Source: Geothermobacter hydrogeniphilus
Lineage (GTDB): Bacteria; Desulfobacterota; Desulfuromonadia; Desulfuromonadales; Geothermobacteraceae
Assembly (NCBI RefSeq): GCF_002898515.1
Contig: NZ_PPFX01000006.1
Coordinates: 62,001 to 126,000 of the forward strand
Length of the DNA: 64,000 nucleotides
Reading direction: 5' to 3'
Part shown: in pieces, positions 10,644-18,736 of the stretch
Layout of the letters: each line of letters starts with the position of its first letter
Position numbering within the stretch: position 1 is the first letter of the stretch
Made by a program: the position numbers and the translations under genes
The notes under the pieces: model-generated
Told to the model about the DNA's origin: nothing
The model's input: only the letters and a program-made list of their open reading frames with translations
The model's database searches: none

Positions 10644-11033
10644 TCATGGGATCGGCCAGAGGTCCGCCTGCTGCAGGACCGCGCGCAGCACCTTGAGCCC
10701 CTGGTTCATGGCCGGGACGCCAGCGTAGACCGCGGTCTGGAAGATCACTTCGGCCAGTTCCCGCGGTTTGCAGCCGACGTTGAGCGCCGCCTTGAGGTGC
10801 AGTTCCAGCTCTTCGCTCTTTTCCAGTGCCGTCAGGGTGGCGACGGCCACCAGCTGCCGGGTCGGGTGCGGAAGCACCTCGCGAGCGTACATTTGCCCGG
10901 TGATAAACAGCGAAAGGTCACGGGCCAGGCCGCGATCAAAGGATTTCCACAATTCGTAAGGTTTTTCACCCTCCACGCCGTTGAAGTAAAGGGCGGCCGT
11001 ACCGGCAGTCTTTTTCGCGAGATCCTCGGACAT
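10644..11033 (-). CDS. Carboxymuconolactone decarboxylase-like (AhpD fold) protein
   Basis: 129 aa. The helix pattern LPHPTRQLVAVATLTAL ... ELHLKAALNVGCKPRELAEVIFQTAVYAGVPAMNQGL is the CMD/PcaC-type signature. The CxxC peroxidatic pair of true AhpD is absent (only one Cys, in NVGC), so a peroxidase role is unlikely. Enzymes of this fold decarboxylate or bind cyclic acids; the substrate cannot be read from the sequence. It is placed between a methyltransferase and moxR in the unit that starts with iclR. Confidence 0.8.
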   Translation of the reverse strand: MSEDLAKKTAGTAALYFNGVEGEKPYELWKSFDRGLARDLSLFITGQMYAREVLPHPTRQLVAVATLTALEKSEELELHLKAALNVGCKPRELAEVIFQTAVYAGVPAMNQGLKVLRAVLQQADLWPIP

Positions 11034-11045
11034 GAAAGTATCCTT

Positions 11046-11870
11046 TTATGGTCGTTTAACGATGGCTTCGATCAGGGCGATGCGCCCCTCTTCGAGGTTG
11101 CGCACCTGGTTGCGGGCCATCTGCTGAAAATCGTTGCCCAGCAGCAGGTGGATGCCGAGGGGCGGCAGACCGTTCTTTCTGATCCGTTCACCCTGGCGTC
11201 GGAACCAGTCGCGGCCCTGTGCGGTGGTATCCCGCCAATCGAGGATCTGAAAACCGGCGGTTTCGAGGTGCGTCCGCAGCTGCCCGGCGGTTGCCAGGTG
11301 GCTGATGGACGCCTCGCGCGCCCAGGGGACCGGGAAGTGCACCGGCCCGCTCTTGCCGCTGAGGATATCATAGATGGCCAGTTTCCCGCCCGGTTTCAGA
11401 ACCCGCCACATTTCGGCGTAGAGTCCGGCCTTGTCGGCGATGTTCATCGCCGCGTGCTGGGTCCAGAGCAGATCGAAGCTGCCGTCGGCAAAGGGCAGCT
11501 CAAGGGCGTTCCCCTGTCGGTAGCAGACGCGTTCATCCAGTCCGAGATGACGGGCAAAGGTTTCGGCGAGGCGGCAGTAGCCCGCGCACAGATCGATGCC
11601 GGTGACCCGGCAGCCGAATTCAAGGGCCAGGCAGCGGGAAGGGCCGCCGAGTCCGCAACCGACATCCAGTACCCGGGTATCTGCTTCGAGGTCCAGGCGC
11701 CGGGCCAGTTCGAGGGTCGCCCTGCGGCCGCCGACATGAAACTCGTCCAGCGGGGCCAGGTCTTGCGGGGAGAGGTGTCGCAGATCGACGCCGGCGCTCT
11801 CGATGGCGGCCATGATCGTCGCTTCGAGATTCTGGCGGGCGTAATGGGCGGCGATACGGTTGGCGGTCAA
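11046..11870 (-). CDS. Class I SAM-dependent methyltransferase
   Basis: 274 aa from a TTG start at 11870 with an AAAGGAG site. Motif I is VLDVGCGLGGPSRCLA (~75-90), followed by GIDLCAGYCRLAE and the motif IV/VI region FDLLWTQHAAMNIADKAGLYAEMWRVLKPGGKLAIYD. This matches UbiE/sterol-methyltransferase-like enzymes. Substrate unknown. It is 128 bp downstream of gcdA and probably co-transcribed. Confidence 0.82.
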   Translation of the reverse strand: MTANRIAAHYARQNLEATIMAAIESAGVDLRHLSPQDLAPLDEFHVGGRRATLELARRLDLEADTRVLDVGCGLGGPSRCLALEFGCRVTGIDLCAGYCRLAETFARHLGLDERVCYRQGNALELPFADGSFDLLWTQHAAMNIADKAGLYAEMWRVLKPGGKLAIYDILSGKSGPVHFPVPWAREASISHLATAGQLRTHLETAGFQILDWRDTTAQGRDWFRRQGERIRKNGLPPLGIHLLLGNDFQQMARNQVRNLEEGRIALIEAIVKRP

Positions 11871-11998
11871 ATTACGACTCCTTTCGGGGCCGGGCCAGAT
11901 CGACGGGAGTTAAATCCCCCCTTTCCCCGGGAGAGGAGGTCCGGGAAAAGGGGGGACGTCGTGCCGGCGTTTGCCGCGGCTCCAGCCGTCAGCAGGGC

Positions 11999-13756
11999 TC
12001 AGCCCCTGATGATGCGGGGCAGCAGCATCTGGTGGATCGGGGTGATCGATTTCGGGTTCTGGTAGTTGGCCCCGGTGAAGGCCTGGATGTAGCGGCGCAG
12101 TTCCGGCAGCGAGACGATCTCGTCGACGAAACCGCTGATGGCGCAGTAGGCCGGCCGCGACTTCTCCTGGTAGTCCTGGATCATCCGGTTCATCTTCTCC
12201 AGGGTCGGGGCCAGGTCGTTGCCGGCATCCTCTTCCTTGACCAGGCGCCGGGCGTAGGAGGCCGCGGCGGCGGTTTCGCCGTGCATGACGTAGATCTCGG
12301 TCAGCGGCGTGCCGAGGGTGAAGGCGTTGTTGTTGTTGGCCTGGGGACCGCACATGATGTAGTGCGCCGCGGCGGTGCCCTTGCGCAGTACCACGCACAT
12401 CATCGACAGCTCGGTCTGTTCGATGGAATAGACCAGCGACTGCCCGAGGGCGAGTAGCTCGGCTTCTTCGGCCAGGTCGCCGACATCGATACCGGTGGTG
12501 TCCTGCAGCCAGATGATCGGCAGGTTGTCGCGGCCGCAGAGGGTGACGAACTCACCCTGCTTGATCAGTCCCTCGCGATAGTGCTTGCCGCCGACGCCGG
12601 GATAGGCGCCCTCGGCGTAGTCGGGATAGCCGGGGAAGATCCCCTGGCGGTTGCCGATGAAGGCGACCGGGAAACCGTCGATCTTGGCGATGCCGGTAAA
12701 GACCTCGCGGCCGTAATCGGGACGGTATTCCATGAACTCGCTGTTGTCGGTCAGCCGCGCCAGGATCTGGATCGCGTCATAGGGCCGCTTCTGGTTGGCC
12801 GGCAGGATCAGGTTGAGATCCTCGACCGGCAGCTTCGGCGCGGCCGGTTCCGCCACCCGGAACACGGTCGGGTCATAGGCGGGCATCTTGCGCATGTAGT
12901 CCTTGATGCCGTCGAGGACGCCCTGCTCGGTATCGTGGACTTCGCGGAAGTAGGCGGTCTGGTCGAAGTGGGTTTCCACCCGCCCCGGCACCTTGCCCTT
13001 GAAGTTCCGGGTGCCTTCGATCAGCGCCCGGGCGGCCTCCTCGTCGATGTAACCCTTGGGATTCATGCCGCCGACGATGCCGGCGCCGCCGACGGCGATA
13101 TTCGCCCCCTCGTGGGCCAGCAGGATGGTCGGGCTGATGCCCTGGTAGCCGCCGCCGGCCGGGTTGGTGCCGTAGATGCCGTTGAGGATCGGGATACCCA
13201 GATGGTTGAGGTCGGCGTGGCGATAGAAGGGCGCGCCGCTGGAGCGGCGGCCGGCGTAGACGGTCTCCTGCTCCATCAGCTTGACGCCGCTGCAGTTGGT
13301 CAGCCAGACCAGCGGCACGTTGAGCCGCTTGGCCATGTCGGTGACCATCAGGATGTTCTCGGACTGCCCGGCGATCCAGGCGCCGGCCATGACCTTGTTG
13401 TCGAAGCCGATGATCACCGCCCATTTGCCCTCGATCTTGCCGATGCCGTTGACAACCCCGGTACAGCCCTCCTCATTGTTTGCCGGGTTGTAGAGGCTGT
13501 GCAGGGGGCACCAGGTGCCCTCGTCGACCAGGTAGTCGAGGCGGTCGTAGATGGTCATCCCGCCGCGGCTGTGAACCTTCTCGGCGGGGATGCCGGCGTT
13601 TTTCACCCGTTCAAGTTCCCGGGCGATGATCTCTTCCTGCTCGCGGATCAGTTCAACGTTGGCCTGGGAGCGGCGCACCTCTCCTTCCCTGAGCGGCTTG
13701 CCGATCTCGGGCATTTTCTCAAAGTACGGGCGTAATGGCGTCTGTTTGCGTGACAT
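11999..13756 (-). CDS. gcdA: Glutaconyl-CoA decarboxylase alpha subunit (carboxyltransferase)
   Basis: 585 aa, matching GcdA (about 587 aa) rather than the shorter propionyl-CoA carboxylase beta chain. It transfers the carboxylate from glutaconyl-CoA to biotin on GcdC, giving crotonyl-CoA. Two crotonase-like carboxyltransferase halves are visible: acyl-CoA site GKWAVIIGFDNKVMAGAW and NPAGGGYQG in the first, LPIIWLQDTTGIDVGD and GPQANNNNAFTLGTP in the second. The neighbours encode biotin carrier, membrane pump and glutaryl-CoA dehydrogenase, which supports glutaconyl-CoA over methylmalonyl-CoA. Start ATG 13756 with AAAGGGAT. It is separated from gcdC by a repeat element. Confidence 0.92.
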   Translation of the reverse strand: MSRKQTPLRPYFEKMPEIGKPLREGEVRRSQANVELIREQEEIIARELERVKNAGIPAEKVHSRGGMTIYDRLDYLVDEGTWCPLHSLYNPANNEEGCTGVVNGIGKIEGKWAVIIGFDNKVMAGAWIAGQSENILMVTDMAKRLNVPLVWLTNCSGVKLMEQETVYAGRRSSGAPFYRHADLNHLGIPILNGIYGTNPAGGGYQGISPTILLAHEGANIAVGGAGIVGGMNPKGYIDEEAARALIEGTRNFKGKVPGRVETHFDQTAYFREVHDTEQGVLDGIKDYMRKMPAYDPTVFRVAEPAAPKLPVEDLNLILPANQKRPYDAIQILARLTDNSEFMEYRPDYGREVFTGIAKIDGFPVAFIGNRQGIFPGYPDYAEGAYPGVGGKHYREGLIKQGEFVTLCGRDNLPIIWLQDTTGIDVGDLAEEAELLALGQSLVYSIEQTELSMMCVVLRKGTAAAHYIMCGPQANNNNAFTLGTPLTEIYVMHGETAAAASYARRLVKEEDAGNDLAPTLEKMNRMIQDYQEKSRPAYCAISGFVDEIVSLPELRRYIQAFTGANYQNPKSITPIHQMLLPRIIRG

Positions 13757-13816
13757 GATGAATCCCTTTCGTGGTAGGGGCGCTGCTTGCCGCGCCCACG
13801 GCCGAGATCAGATGAT

Positions 13817-13988
13817 GATCAAAAAGGATGGCGTCGCAAAAACTCACCAGCAGCTGCGTTGCTGCGTTTGTCTCGCTGCTTCAACGTACGTAAGTACGCT
13901 TCATTGCTCGACAATCGCACGCCTTGCTGCTGGCGCTTTTTGCTTAGCCAACACTATTGATGCTTTTTGCGAAAGCATCAAAAAGACG
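13817..13988 (+). repeat. Interspersed element E, copy 1
   Basis: About 150-170 bp between gcdC and gcdA, starting GATGGCGTCGCAAAAACTC and including GCAGCTGCGTTGCTGCGTTT, an ACGTACGTAAGTACG palindrome, GCCTTGCTGCTGGCG and an end hairpin GATGCTTTTTGCGAAAGCATC. A second copy, inverted and roughly 85-90% identical by eye, sits at 40881-41013. Non-coding. Confidence 0.8.
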
Positions 13989-14030
13989 ATCCCGGGAAGG
14001 GCGCAGCAAGCGGCGCCCCTGCAGCCAGGT

Positions 14031-14243
14031 TCAGTCAATCACGGCCAGAACATCCCCTTCGTTGACCGCGTCCCCTTCCTTGACCTTGATGGCGGTGACG
14101 GTACCGCCTTCGTCGCAGTAGATGGGAGTTTCCATCTTCAGGGCTTCGAGGATGATCATCTCGTCATCCAGTTCCACTTTGTCGCCTTCGGCCACGAGGA
14201 TTTTCCAGACGTTTCCGGCGATGGGAGCAATCAGTTCAGCCAT
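14031..14243 (-). CDS. gcdC: Biotin carrier subunit of glutaconyl-CoA decarboxylase
   Basis: 70 aa, essentially one biotinyl domain: the biotinylated lysine lies in EALKMETPI (~33-41), preceded by GDKVELDDEM and followed by GDAVNEGDVLAVID. It shuttles the carboxyl group from GcdA to the membrane subunit GcdB. Classical GcdC has a long Ala/Pro linker before the domain; here the linker is missing and the protein is the bare domain. Strong AAGGAG site. It lies between gcdB and gcdA. Confidence 0.92.
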   Translation of the reverse strand: MAELIAPIAGNVWKILVAEGDKVELDDEMIILEALKMETPIYCDEGGTVTAIKVKEGDAVNEGDVLAVID

Positions 14244-14294
14244 GGTTTTTCTCCTTTTTTACGTTGGTTGGGAAAGATCTTGTAAAACCTTTAT

Positions 14295-14345
14295 CTCACG
14301 CAGAGACGTCAGGGCCTTTCTCTGTGCCTCTGCGTCTTGAGTGAG
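14295..14345. repeat. Short family-D palindrome, copy 2
   Basis: CTCACGCAGAGACG ... CTCTGCGTCTTGAGTGAG forms an imperfect stem between gcdB and gcdC. It is a degenerate, shorter member of the AACGGAGAGGCGCAGAG family. Confidence 0.55.
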
Positions 14346-14372
14346 CAGAGCGAACGAGCGTGAGGCTGACCT

Positions 14373-15491
14373 TTAACCAAGGTTTTTCAGTAAAATGGCT
14401 GCCGCGACCACCGTGCCGATGACGCCGGCCACGTTCGGCCCCATGGCGTACATCAGCAGGTAGTTGCGCCGGTTGGCCTCGGAGCCGACCTTGTGGACGC
14501 AGCGGGCCGCCATCGGTACCGCCGAGACCCCGGCCGCGCCGATCAGCGGGTTGATCTTGTCCCTGAGGAACAGGTTCATCAGCTTGGCCATCAGCAGCCC
14601 GGCTGCGGTGCTGACCACAAAAGCGAACAGCCCGAGGAAAAAGATGAACAGCACCTTGGGGTTGAGAAAGGTCGAAGCGGTCATGGTGGCGCCGATCGAC
14701 AGGCCGAGGAAGATGGTGACGATGTTCATCAGCTCGTTGGCGGAGGCATTGGTCAGCCGTTCGACGACGCCCGATTCCTTGAACAGGTTGCCGAGCATCA
14801 GCATCGAGATCAGCGGGGCGGCCGGCGGCACCACCAGCATGATGGTCATGGCGGTGACGATCGGAAAGCAGACCTTCTGCAGGCGGCTCACCGGCCGCAG
14901 CTTGGTCATGACGATCTTGCGCTCCTTTTCGGTGGTCAGCAGCTTCATCATCGGCGGCTGGATGATCGGCACCAGCGCCATGTAGGCGTAGGCCGAGACC
15001 GCCGTGGCACCGAGCAGATGGGGCGCGAGCTTGGAGGTCAGGTAGATGGTGGTCGGGCCGTCGGCCCCGCCGATGATGGCGATGGAACCGGCCTCTTGCA
15101 GATCAAAGCCGAACAGGATCGCGGCGAAGAAGGTGACGTAAAGTCCGGCCTGGGCCCCGGCGCCCAGCAGCAGGGTCTTGGGGTTGGCGATCAGCGGGCC
15201 GAAATCGATCATCGCCCCGAGCCCGAGGAAGATCAGTGGCGGAATGATGTCGAACTGGATTCCGTAATGATAGAAGAACCAGATCAGGCCGTGTTCGGGT
15301 TGCATCAGAAAGGTCAGCGGCAGGTTGACGACCAGGATGCCGAAGGCGATCGGCAGCAGCAGCAGCGGCTCGTACTGTTTCTTGATGGCCAGGTAGAACA
15401 GGACAAAGGCCACCAGCCACATGACGATGTTGCCGCCGGTCAGGCTGACCGCGCCGCTGGAAAAAATAAGGTCCTTGAGGATGTCCAGCAT
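14373..15491 (-). CDS. gcdB: Sodium-pumping decarboxylase beta subunit
   Basis: 372 aa integral membrane protein with about nine to eleven hydrophobic segments. It decarboxylates carboxybiotin and exports Na+. Family marks are GLGAMIDFGPLIANPKTLLLGAGAQ (with the conserved Asp of the sodium path), SIAIIGGADGPTTIYLTSKLAPHLLGATAVSAYAYMALVPIIQPP, and GVSAVPMAARCVHKVGSEANRRNYLLMYAMGPNVAGVIG. Length and motifs fit the OadB/GcdB/MmdB family; context makes it GcdB. Start ATG 15491, three nt after the gcdD stop. Confidence 0.94.
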   Translation of the reverse strand: MLDILKDLIFSSGAVSLTGGNIVMWLVAFVLFYLAIKKQYEPLLLLPIAFGILVVNLPLTFLMQPEHGLIWFFYHYGIQFDIIPPLIFLGLGAMIDFGPLIANPKTLLLGAGAQAGLYVTFFAAILFGFDLQEAGSIAIIGGADGPTTIYLTSKLAPHLLGATAVSAYAYMALVPIIQPPMMKLLTTEKERKIVMTKLRPVSRLQKVCFPIVTAMTIMLVVPPAAPLISMLMLGNLFKESGVVERLTNASANELMNIVTIFLGLSIGATMTASTFLNPKVLFIFFLGLFAFVVSTAAGLLMAKLMNLFLRDKINPLIGAAGVSAVPMAARCVHKVGSEANRRNYLLMYAMGPNVAGVIGTVVAAAILLKNLG

Positions 15492-15494
15492 GGC

Positions 15495-15650
15495 TTATTC
15501 TCCCGCGTCTTCGTTCTTGTTCCAGCGTTCAATCAGGTCGATGATCCTGGTGTTGAGCTGGGTCAGGATCTGCAGCAGCACCATCACCAGGAAGACGCCG
15601 ACGATACCGCTGGTAAAAACTTCCACAACCTTGGACCAGTTGGTTTCCAT
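15495..15650 (-). CDS. gcdD: Small membrane subunit of the sodium-pumping decarboxylase (OadG/GcdD-like)
   Basis: 51 aa with one transmembrane helix (about 12-32: FTSGIVGVFLVMVLLQILTQ) preceded by METNWSKVVEV and followed by a charged tail (ERWNKNEDAGE). It has the size and topology of the gamma/delta assembly subunit that anchors the carboxyltransferase to the beta subunit. It is directly upstream of gcdB (3-nt gap) and 29 nt downstream of the acyl-CoA dehydrogenase. The identity rests on position and topology, since the family is poorly conserved. Confidence 0.8.
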   Translation of the reverse strand: METNWSKVVEVFTSGIVGVFLVMVLLQILTQLNTRIIDLIERWNKNEDAGE

Positions 15651-15679
15651 GGTTGACTCCTTTGTTGACTCGTCGCCTG

Positions 15680-16837
15680 TCAGCGATTGGGTACATCACC
15701 CATGGCGATGCCGGCGATGATGGTTTTCTGGATGTTGCTGGTTCCTTCGACCACCCGCAGCGACTGGGCGTCGCGCAGGAATCGCTCGGCCGGGTACTCG
15801 GTCGAGAAGCCGTAGCTGCCGAAGATTTTCATCGTCGCGCTGGCGGCGTGCACCGCGGCCTCGGAGGCGAAGAGCTTGGCGATGGAGGTCTGCTGCTGGT
15901 TGGGCAGTCCCTGGTCCTTGAGCCAGGCGGCCCGGTAGACCAGCATCTTGGCGGCGTCATGCTCGGCGACCATGTCGGCGATCTGGGCCTGGATCATCTG
16001 GTAGGCGCCGATCTTCTTGCCGAACTGGGTGCGCTCGTTGGCGTATTCGATGGCGGCGTCGATGGCGCCGCCGGCAATCCCCAAGGCCCCGGCGGCGCAG
16101 CTGATGCGGGTGTTGTTGAGCTGCCACATGCAGATCTGGAAGCCCTGGCCGACCTCGCCGAGGACCGAATCCTTGGGGATTTTCGCTTTGGTGAAGGCGA
16201 TTTCGCCGGTCGGGGCGCAGTGCAGGCCGAGCTTGGTGTCGATCGGGGCGGTGACGATCCCCTCGTTGTCCTTGAGGTTGACGATGAAGCAGGTCATGCC
16301 CTTGTATTTCTTCTCGCGGTCGGTGAAGGCGTAAACCAGGCCCCAGTCACCGACGTGGGCGTTGGAAATCCACATCTTCTGGCCGTTGAGTTCCCAGTGG
16401 TCACCACAGTCGGTTGCCGTGGTTCGCATGCTGGCGACGTCGGAGCCGGAGTTGGGCTCGGTGATGGCGAAGAAACCGCAGGCGTCGGCATTGACCCAGT
16501 TGGGGATGAAGCGTTCCTTCTGCTCTTTGGTGCCGAACTTGTTGACCGTCACCGCCGGGCCGATGTTCTGCATGTTGAAGGGCAGGCGCCACGAGCCGCT
16601 GACCTTGGCGATCTGCTCGGCCAGCAGTACCGATTCCAGGAAGCCGAAGCCGTTGCCGCCGTACTCTTCCGGCAGGGCGCAGCCGAAGAAGCCGAGTTCG
16701 GCCATCTGCTTGACCCGCTCGGGGCGGTAGCGGTGATTCGCCTCATCCTCCTTGAGGGTGGGCTGGATCTCCTTGAGGGCGAAATCCCGGGCCAGGTCCT
16801 GCATCATCTTCTGTTCGTCGGTGAGTCCAAACTGCAT
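15680..16837 (-). CDS. Glutaryl-CoA dehydrogenase (probably non-decarboxylating)
   Basis: 385 aa acyl-CoA dehydrogenase. FAD/substrate motifs: FFAITEPNSGSDVASM (~130), WELNGQKMWISNAHVGDW, QFGKKIGAYQMIQAQIADM, and the catalytic glutamate in VVEGTSNIQKT (~367). It oxidises an acyl-CoA to the enoyl-CoA and passes electrons to ETF. Being followed by all four genes of a sodium-pumping glutaconyl-CoA decarboxylase, it most likely makes glutaconyl-CoA without decarboxylating it, as known for Desulfococcus and Syntrophus. The assignment of substrate is contextual. AGGAGG site at ATG 16837. Confidence 0.82.
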   Translation of the reverse strand: MQFGLTDEQKMMQDLARDFALKEIQPTLKEDEANHRYRPERVKQMAELGFFGCALPEEYGGNGFGFLESVLLAEQIAKVSGSWRLPFNMQNIGPAVTVNKFGTKEQKERFIPNWVNADACGFFAITEPNSGSDVASMRTTATDCGDHWELNGQKMWISNAHVGDWGLVYAFTDREKKYKGMTCFIVNLKDNEGIVTAPIDTKLGLHCAPTGEIAFTKAKIPKDSVLGEVGQGFQICMWQLNNTRISCAAGALGIAGGAIDAAIEYANERTQFGKKIGAYQMIQAQIADMVAEHDAAKMLVYRAAWLKDQGLPNQQQTSIAKLFASEAAVHAASATMKIFGSYGFSTEYPAERFLRDAQSLRVVEGTSNIQKTIIAGIAMGDVPNR

Positions 16838-16846
16838 CTTTGCCTC

Positions 16847-17623
16847 CTATAGATTTGCCAGTCGTCGTGAGATTTCGATCAGTCGCGGGCCGATTTCGTG
16901 TTCGAGCTTTTCGGCGCTGAGCTGCCAGGACGGTCCCCCGCAGTTGATCGCCTGGACCGTGCCGTCGGCGTGGATCAGCGGCACGGCGATGGAGTTGACG
17001 TTTTCCCGCCAGTCGCCGAGGGAAAAGCAGAAGCCCTTTTCCCGGTAGTCGACGGCGCCCTGCTCGATGCCCGCCTTGATCGCCGGCCACTCCTCTCTGG
17101 CGGTGGCCTGGCGGATCTCGGCGATGAGTTCGCTTCGTTCCTGCTCCGGCAGGCCGCACAGCAGGGCCCGGCCCATGGCGGTGTTGGCGATGCGGGTACG
17201 TGCCCCGACATCGATGCGCAGGGTGATCATGTTGGCGTGGGCGACGCAGTTTTCCAGGTAGACCATGTGCAGGCCGTCGCGGGCCGCCAGCGAGACCGAG
17301 GCCTCGGCATGGTCGGCCAGCTCCTGCATCAGCGGTCTGGCCGCCTTGAGGATGTCGGAGTTGCCGAGCAGGGAATAACCCAGTGACAGGACGGCGACGC
17401 CGAGGCTGTACTGGTTGAAGCGTTTGGAGTGGTTCAGGTAGCCGAGGGCCGTCAGGGTCTGGGTCAGGCGCGAGACGGTCGCTTTCGGCAGGCCGGTTCG
17501 CGCGGCGATTTCCTGGTTGCCGAGGAAGCGGTCCCCCTTGCCGAAGCAGCGCAGGACGCTCAGCCCGCGTGCCAGGGCGGTGATGATCTGGGGAGATTTT
17601 TCGGTGCCGGTTTCGTTGCTCAT
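16847..17623 (-). CDS. IclR-family transcriptional regulator
   Basis: 258 aa. An N-terminal winged helix-turn-helix (ALARGLSVLRCFGKGDRFLGNQEIAARTGLPKATVSRLTQTLTALGYL, ~17-65) is followed by the IclR effector domain (ARTRIANTAMGRALL, IREKGFCFSLGDWRENVNSIAVPL). It is the first gene of the glutaryl-CoA/glutaconyl-CoA operon, 9 bp ahead of the dehydrogenase, so it probably senses a pathway acid or CoA ester and controls itself and the operon. Candidate operator half-sites sit upstream. Confidence 0.9.
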   Translation of the reverse strand: MSNETGTEKSPQIITALARGLSVLRCFGKGDRFLGNQEIAARTGLPKATVSRLTQTLTALGYLNHSKRFNQYSLGVAVLSLGYSLLGNSDILKAARPLMQELADHAEASVSLAARDGLHMVYLENCVAHANMITLRIDVGARTRIANTAMGRALLCGLPEQERSELIAEIRQATAREEWPAIKAGIEQGAVDYREKGFCFSLGDWRENVNSIAVPLIHADGTVQAINCGGPSWQLSAEKLEHEIGPRLIEISRRLANL

Positions 17624-17704
17624 GGTCCATTTTCCTTCGCCGGGACAGGATGCGGGCGGAGGTTCTTAAAACAATGTTCGTATCCTGCCATGAGCCGGGA
17701 GGAG

Positions 17705-17745
17705 ATGTCAACTATTTTGGAATTGGATTCCGCAGAGTGGAATTG
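17705..17745 (-). promoter_or_regulatory. Putative -35 and operator of the iclR-gcd operon
   Basis: On the minus strand a TTGACA hexamer lies at 17710-17705. Immediately upstream is a GGAAT-TGG-ATTCC palindrome (17718-17730), and the nonamer TGGAATTGG occurs twice exactly 20 bp apart (17717 and 17737), i.e. on the same helical face. TTCC-N7-GGAA is also present. No convincing -10 could be fixed. Autoregulation by IclR is an inference. Confidence 0.45.
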
Positions 17746-17812
17746 GTGGCCCGCGAGGGTTGTCCTATGCTGGAAGATTGGAGTTATTTTGGATAGGATG
17801 TGCGCGTAACGC

Positions 17813-18153
17813 GTAGGGGCGGGTTTGAAACCCGCCCGTACATGGTGCCGCCCGTACATGGTGCCGCCCGTACATGGTGCCGCCCGGGGTGTAGGGGCGG
17901 GTTTGAAACCCGCCCGTACATGGTGCCGCCCGGGGTGTAGGGGCGGGTTTGAAACCCGCCCGTACAATGGTGCCGCCCGGGGTGTAGGGGCGGGTTTGAA
18001 ACCCGCCCGTACAATGGTGCCGCCCGGGGTGTAGGGGCGGGTTTGAAACCCGCCCGTACAATGGTGCCGCCCGGGGTGTAGGGGCGGGTTTGAAACCCGC
18101 CCGTACAATGGTGCCGCCCGGGGTGTAGGGGCGGGTTTGAAACCCGCCCGTAC
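17813..18153 (+). repeat. Tandem REP array, 7 units
   Basis: Seven copies of a hairpin GTAG-GGGCGGGTTT-G-AAACCCGCCC-GTAC starting at 17813, 17891, 17937, 17984, 18031, 18078 and 18125. The period is 46-47 bp and the linkers (ATGGTGCCGCCCGGGGT type) are identical. The first gap is expanded by two extra 16-bp linker copies. The 5' GTAG foot is the tetranucleotide recognised by RAYT transposases, and a RAYT gene follows directly. Confidence 0.93.
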
Positions 18154-18169
18154 GGAAAGGGGGGGGGAC

Positions 18170-18736
18170 ATGAATTACAATCCTGATATCCATCACCGTC
18201 GTTCGATTCGTTTGCGCGGCTACGATTATTCACGTCCTGGGGCCTATTTCGTGACTATCTGCGCGCAAAATCGGGAATGTCTGTTCGGGGATATTGTGGA
18301 CGGGGTGATGGTGTTGAATGATTTCGGCCGGGTGGTGAAAGACTGCTGGCATGGTTTGCCGAATCATTATTGTCATGTGACATTGGATGAATCGGTGATC
18401 ATGCCCAACCATTTTCACGGGATTATCATATTGATGCCCATCGATCCCATACCCGTAGGGGCGGGTTTGAAACCCGCCCGTACAGAACCCGCCCGTACAG
18501 AACCCGCCCCTACAGATATCAAACGGCATGGGTTATCGGAAATTGTCCGTGGGTTCAAAACATTTTCGGCACGTTGTATCAACGAAATCCGCAACACCCC
18601 CGGTGTGAAATTATGGCAACGCAATTATTGGGAACGTGTTGTACGCGATGAAGACGAATTGAACCGGATTCGTGAATACATCCGCACCAATCCCGTTCGA
18701 TGGGAGATGGACCAATTGTATCCGGAACAACCGTAG
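18170..18736 (+). CDS. REP-associated tyrosine transposase (RAYT, Y1 HUH)
   Basis: 188 aa from the ATG at 18170 behind a G-rich ribosome site. Y1-transposase fold: start YNPDIHHRRSIRLRGYDYSRPGAYFVTICA, HUH motif in MPNHFHGIIIL (~82-92), catalytic tyrosine in LWQRNYWERVVRDEDEL (~154) and the end YIRTNPVRW. RAYTs bind and cleave single-stranded REP hairpins and are thought to spread them. Unusually, a REP unit lies inside the coding sequence (VGAGLKPART and repeats, ~residues 96-115), between the HUH motif and the tyrosine helix, still in frame. Its stop codon is part of the GTAG of the next REP. Confidence 0.93.
   Translation: MNYNPDIHHRRSIRLRGYDYSRPGAYFVTICAQNRECLFGDIVDGVMVLNDFGRVVKDCWHGLPNHYCHVTLDESVIMPNHFHGIIILMPIDPIPVGAGLKPARTEPARTEPAPTDIKRHGLSEIVRGFKTFSARCINEIRNTPGVKLWQRNYWERVVRDEDELNRIREYIRTNPVRWEMDQLYPEQP
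18455..18513 (+). repeat. REP unit inserted in frame within the RAYT gene
   Basis: GTAG-GGGCGGGTTTGAAACCCGCCC-GTAC followed by two partial right arms (GAACCCGCCCGTAC, GAACCCGCCCCTAC). It adds about 20 residues (VGAGLKPART-EPART-EPAPT) without breaking the frame. Confidence 0.92.

Larger units (their letters stand above)
17624..18169. other. Gene-free region filled by iclR control sequence and a REP array
   Basis: 17624-17812 carries the iclR upstream region. 17813-18153 is entirely REP array. Several open frames on the minus strand here (GRVSNPPLHPGRH-type peptides) are translations of the repeat and not genes. Confidence 0.85.

Noticed and set aside
10644-11033. AhpD alkylhydroperoxidase
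   Set aside because: The CxxC active site is missing; only the carboxymuconolactone-decarboxylase-like fold can be supported.
17813-18153. Regular 47-bp array looking like a CRISPR
   Set aside because: Both the palindromic unit and the linkers are identical from copy to copy, there are no unique spacers, and a RAYT transposase follows. It is a REP array.
17620-18233. Three overlapping minus-strand frames encoding repeats such as GRVSNPPLHPGRH
   Set aside because: They are translations of the REP array in all three frames, without ribosome sites or non-repeat sequence.
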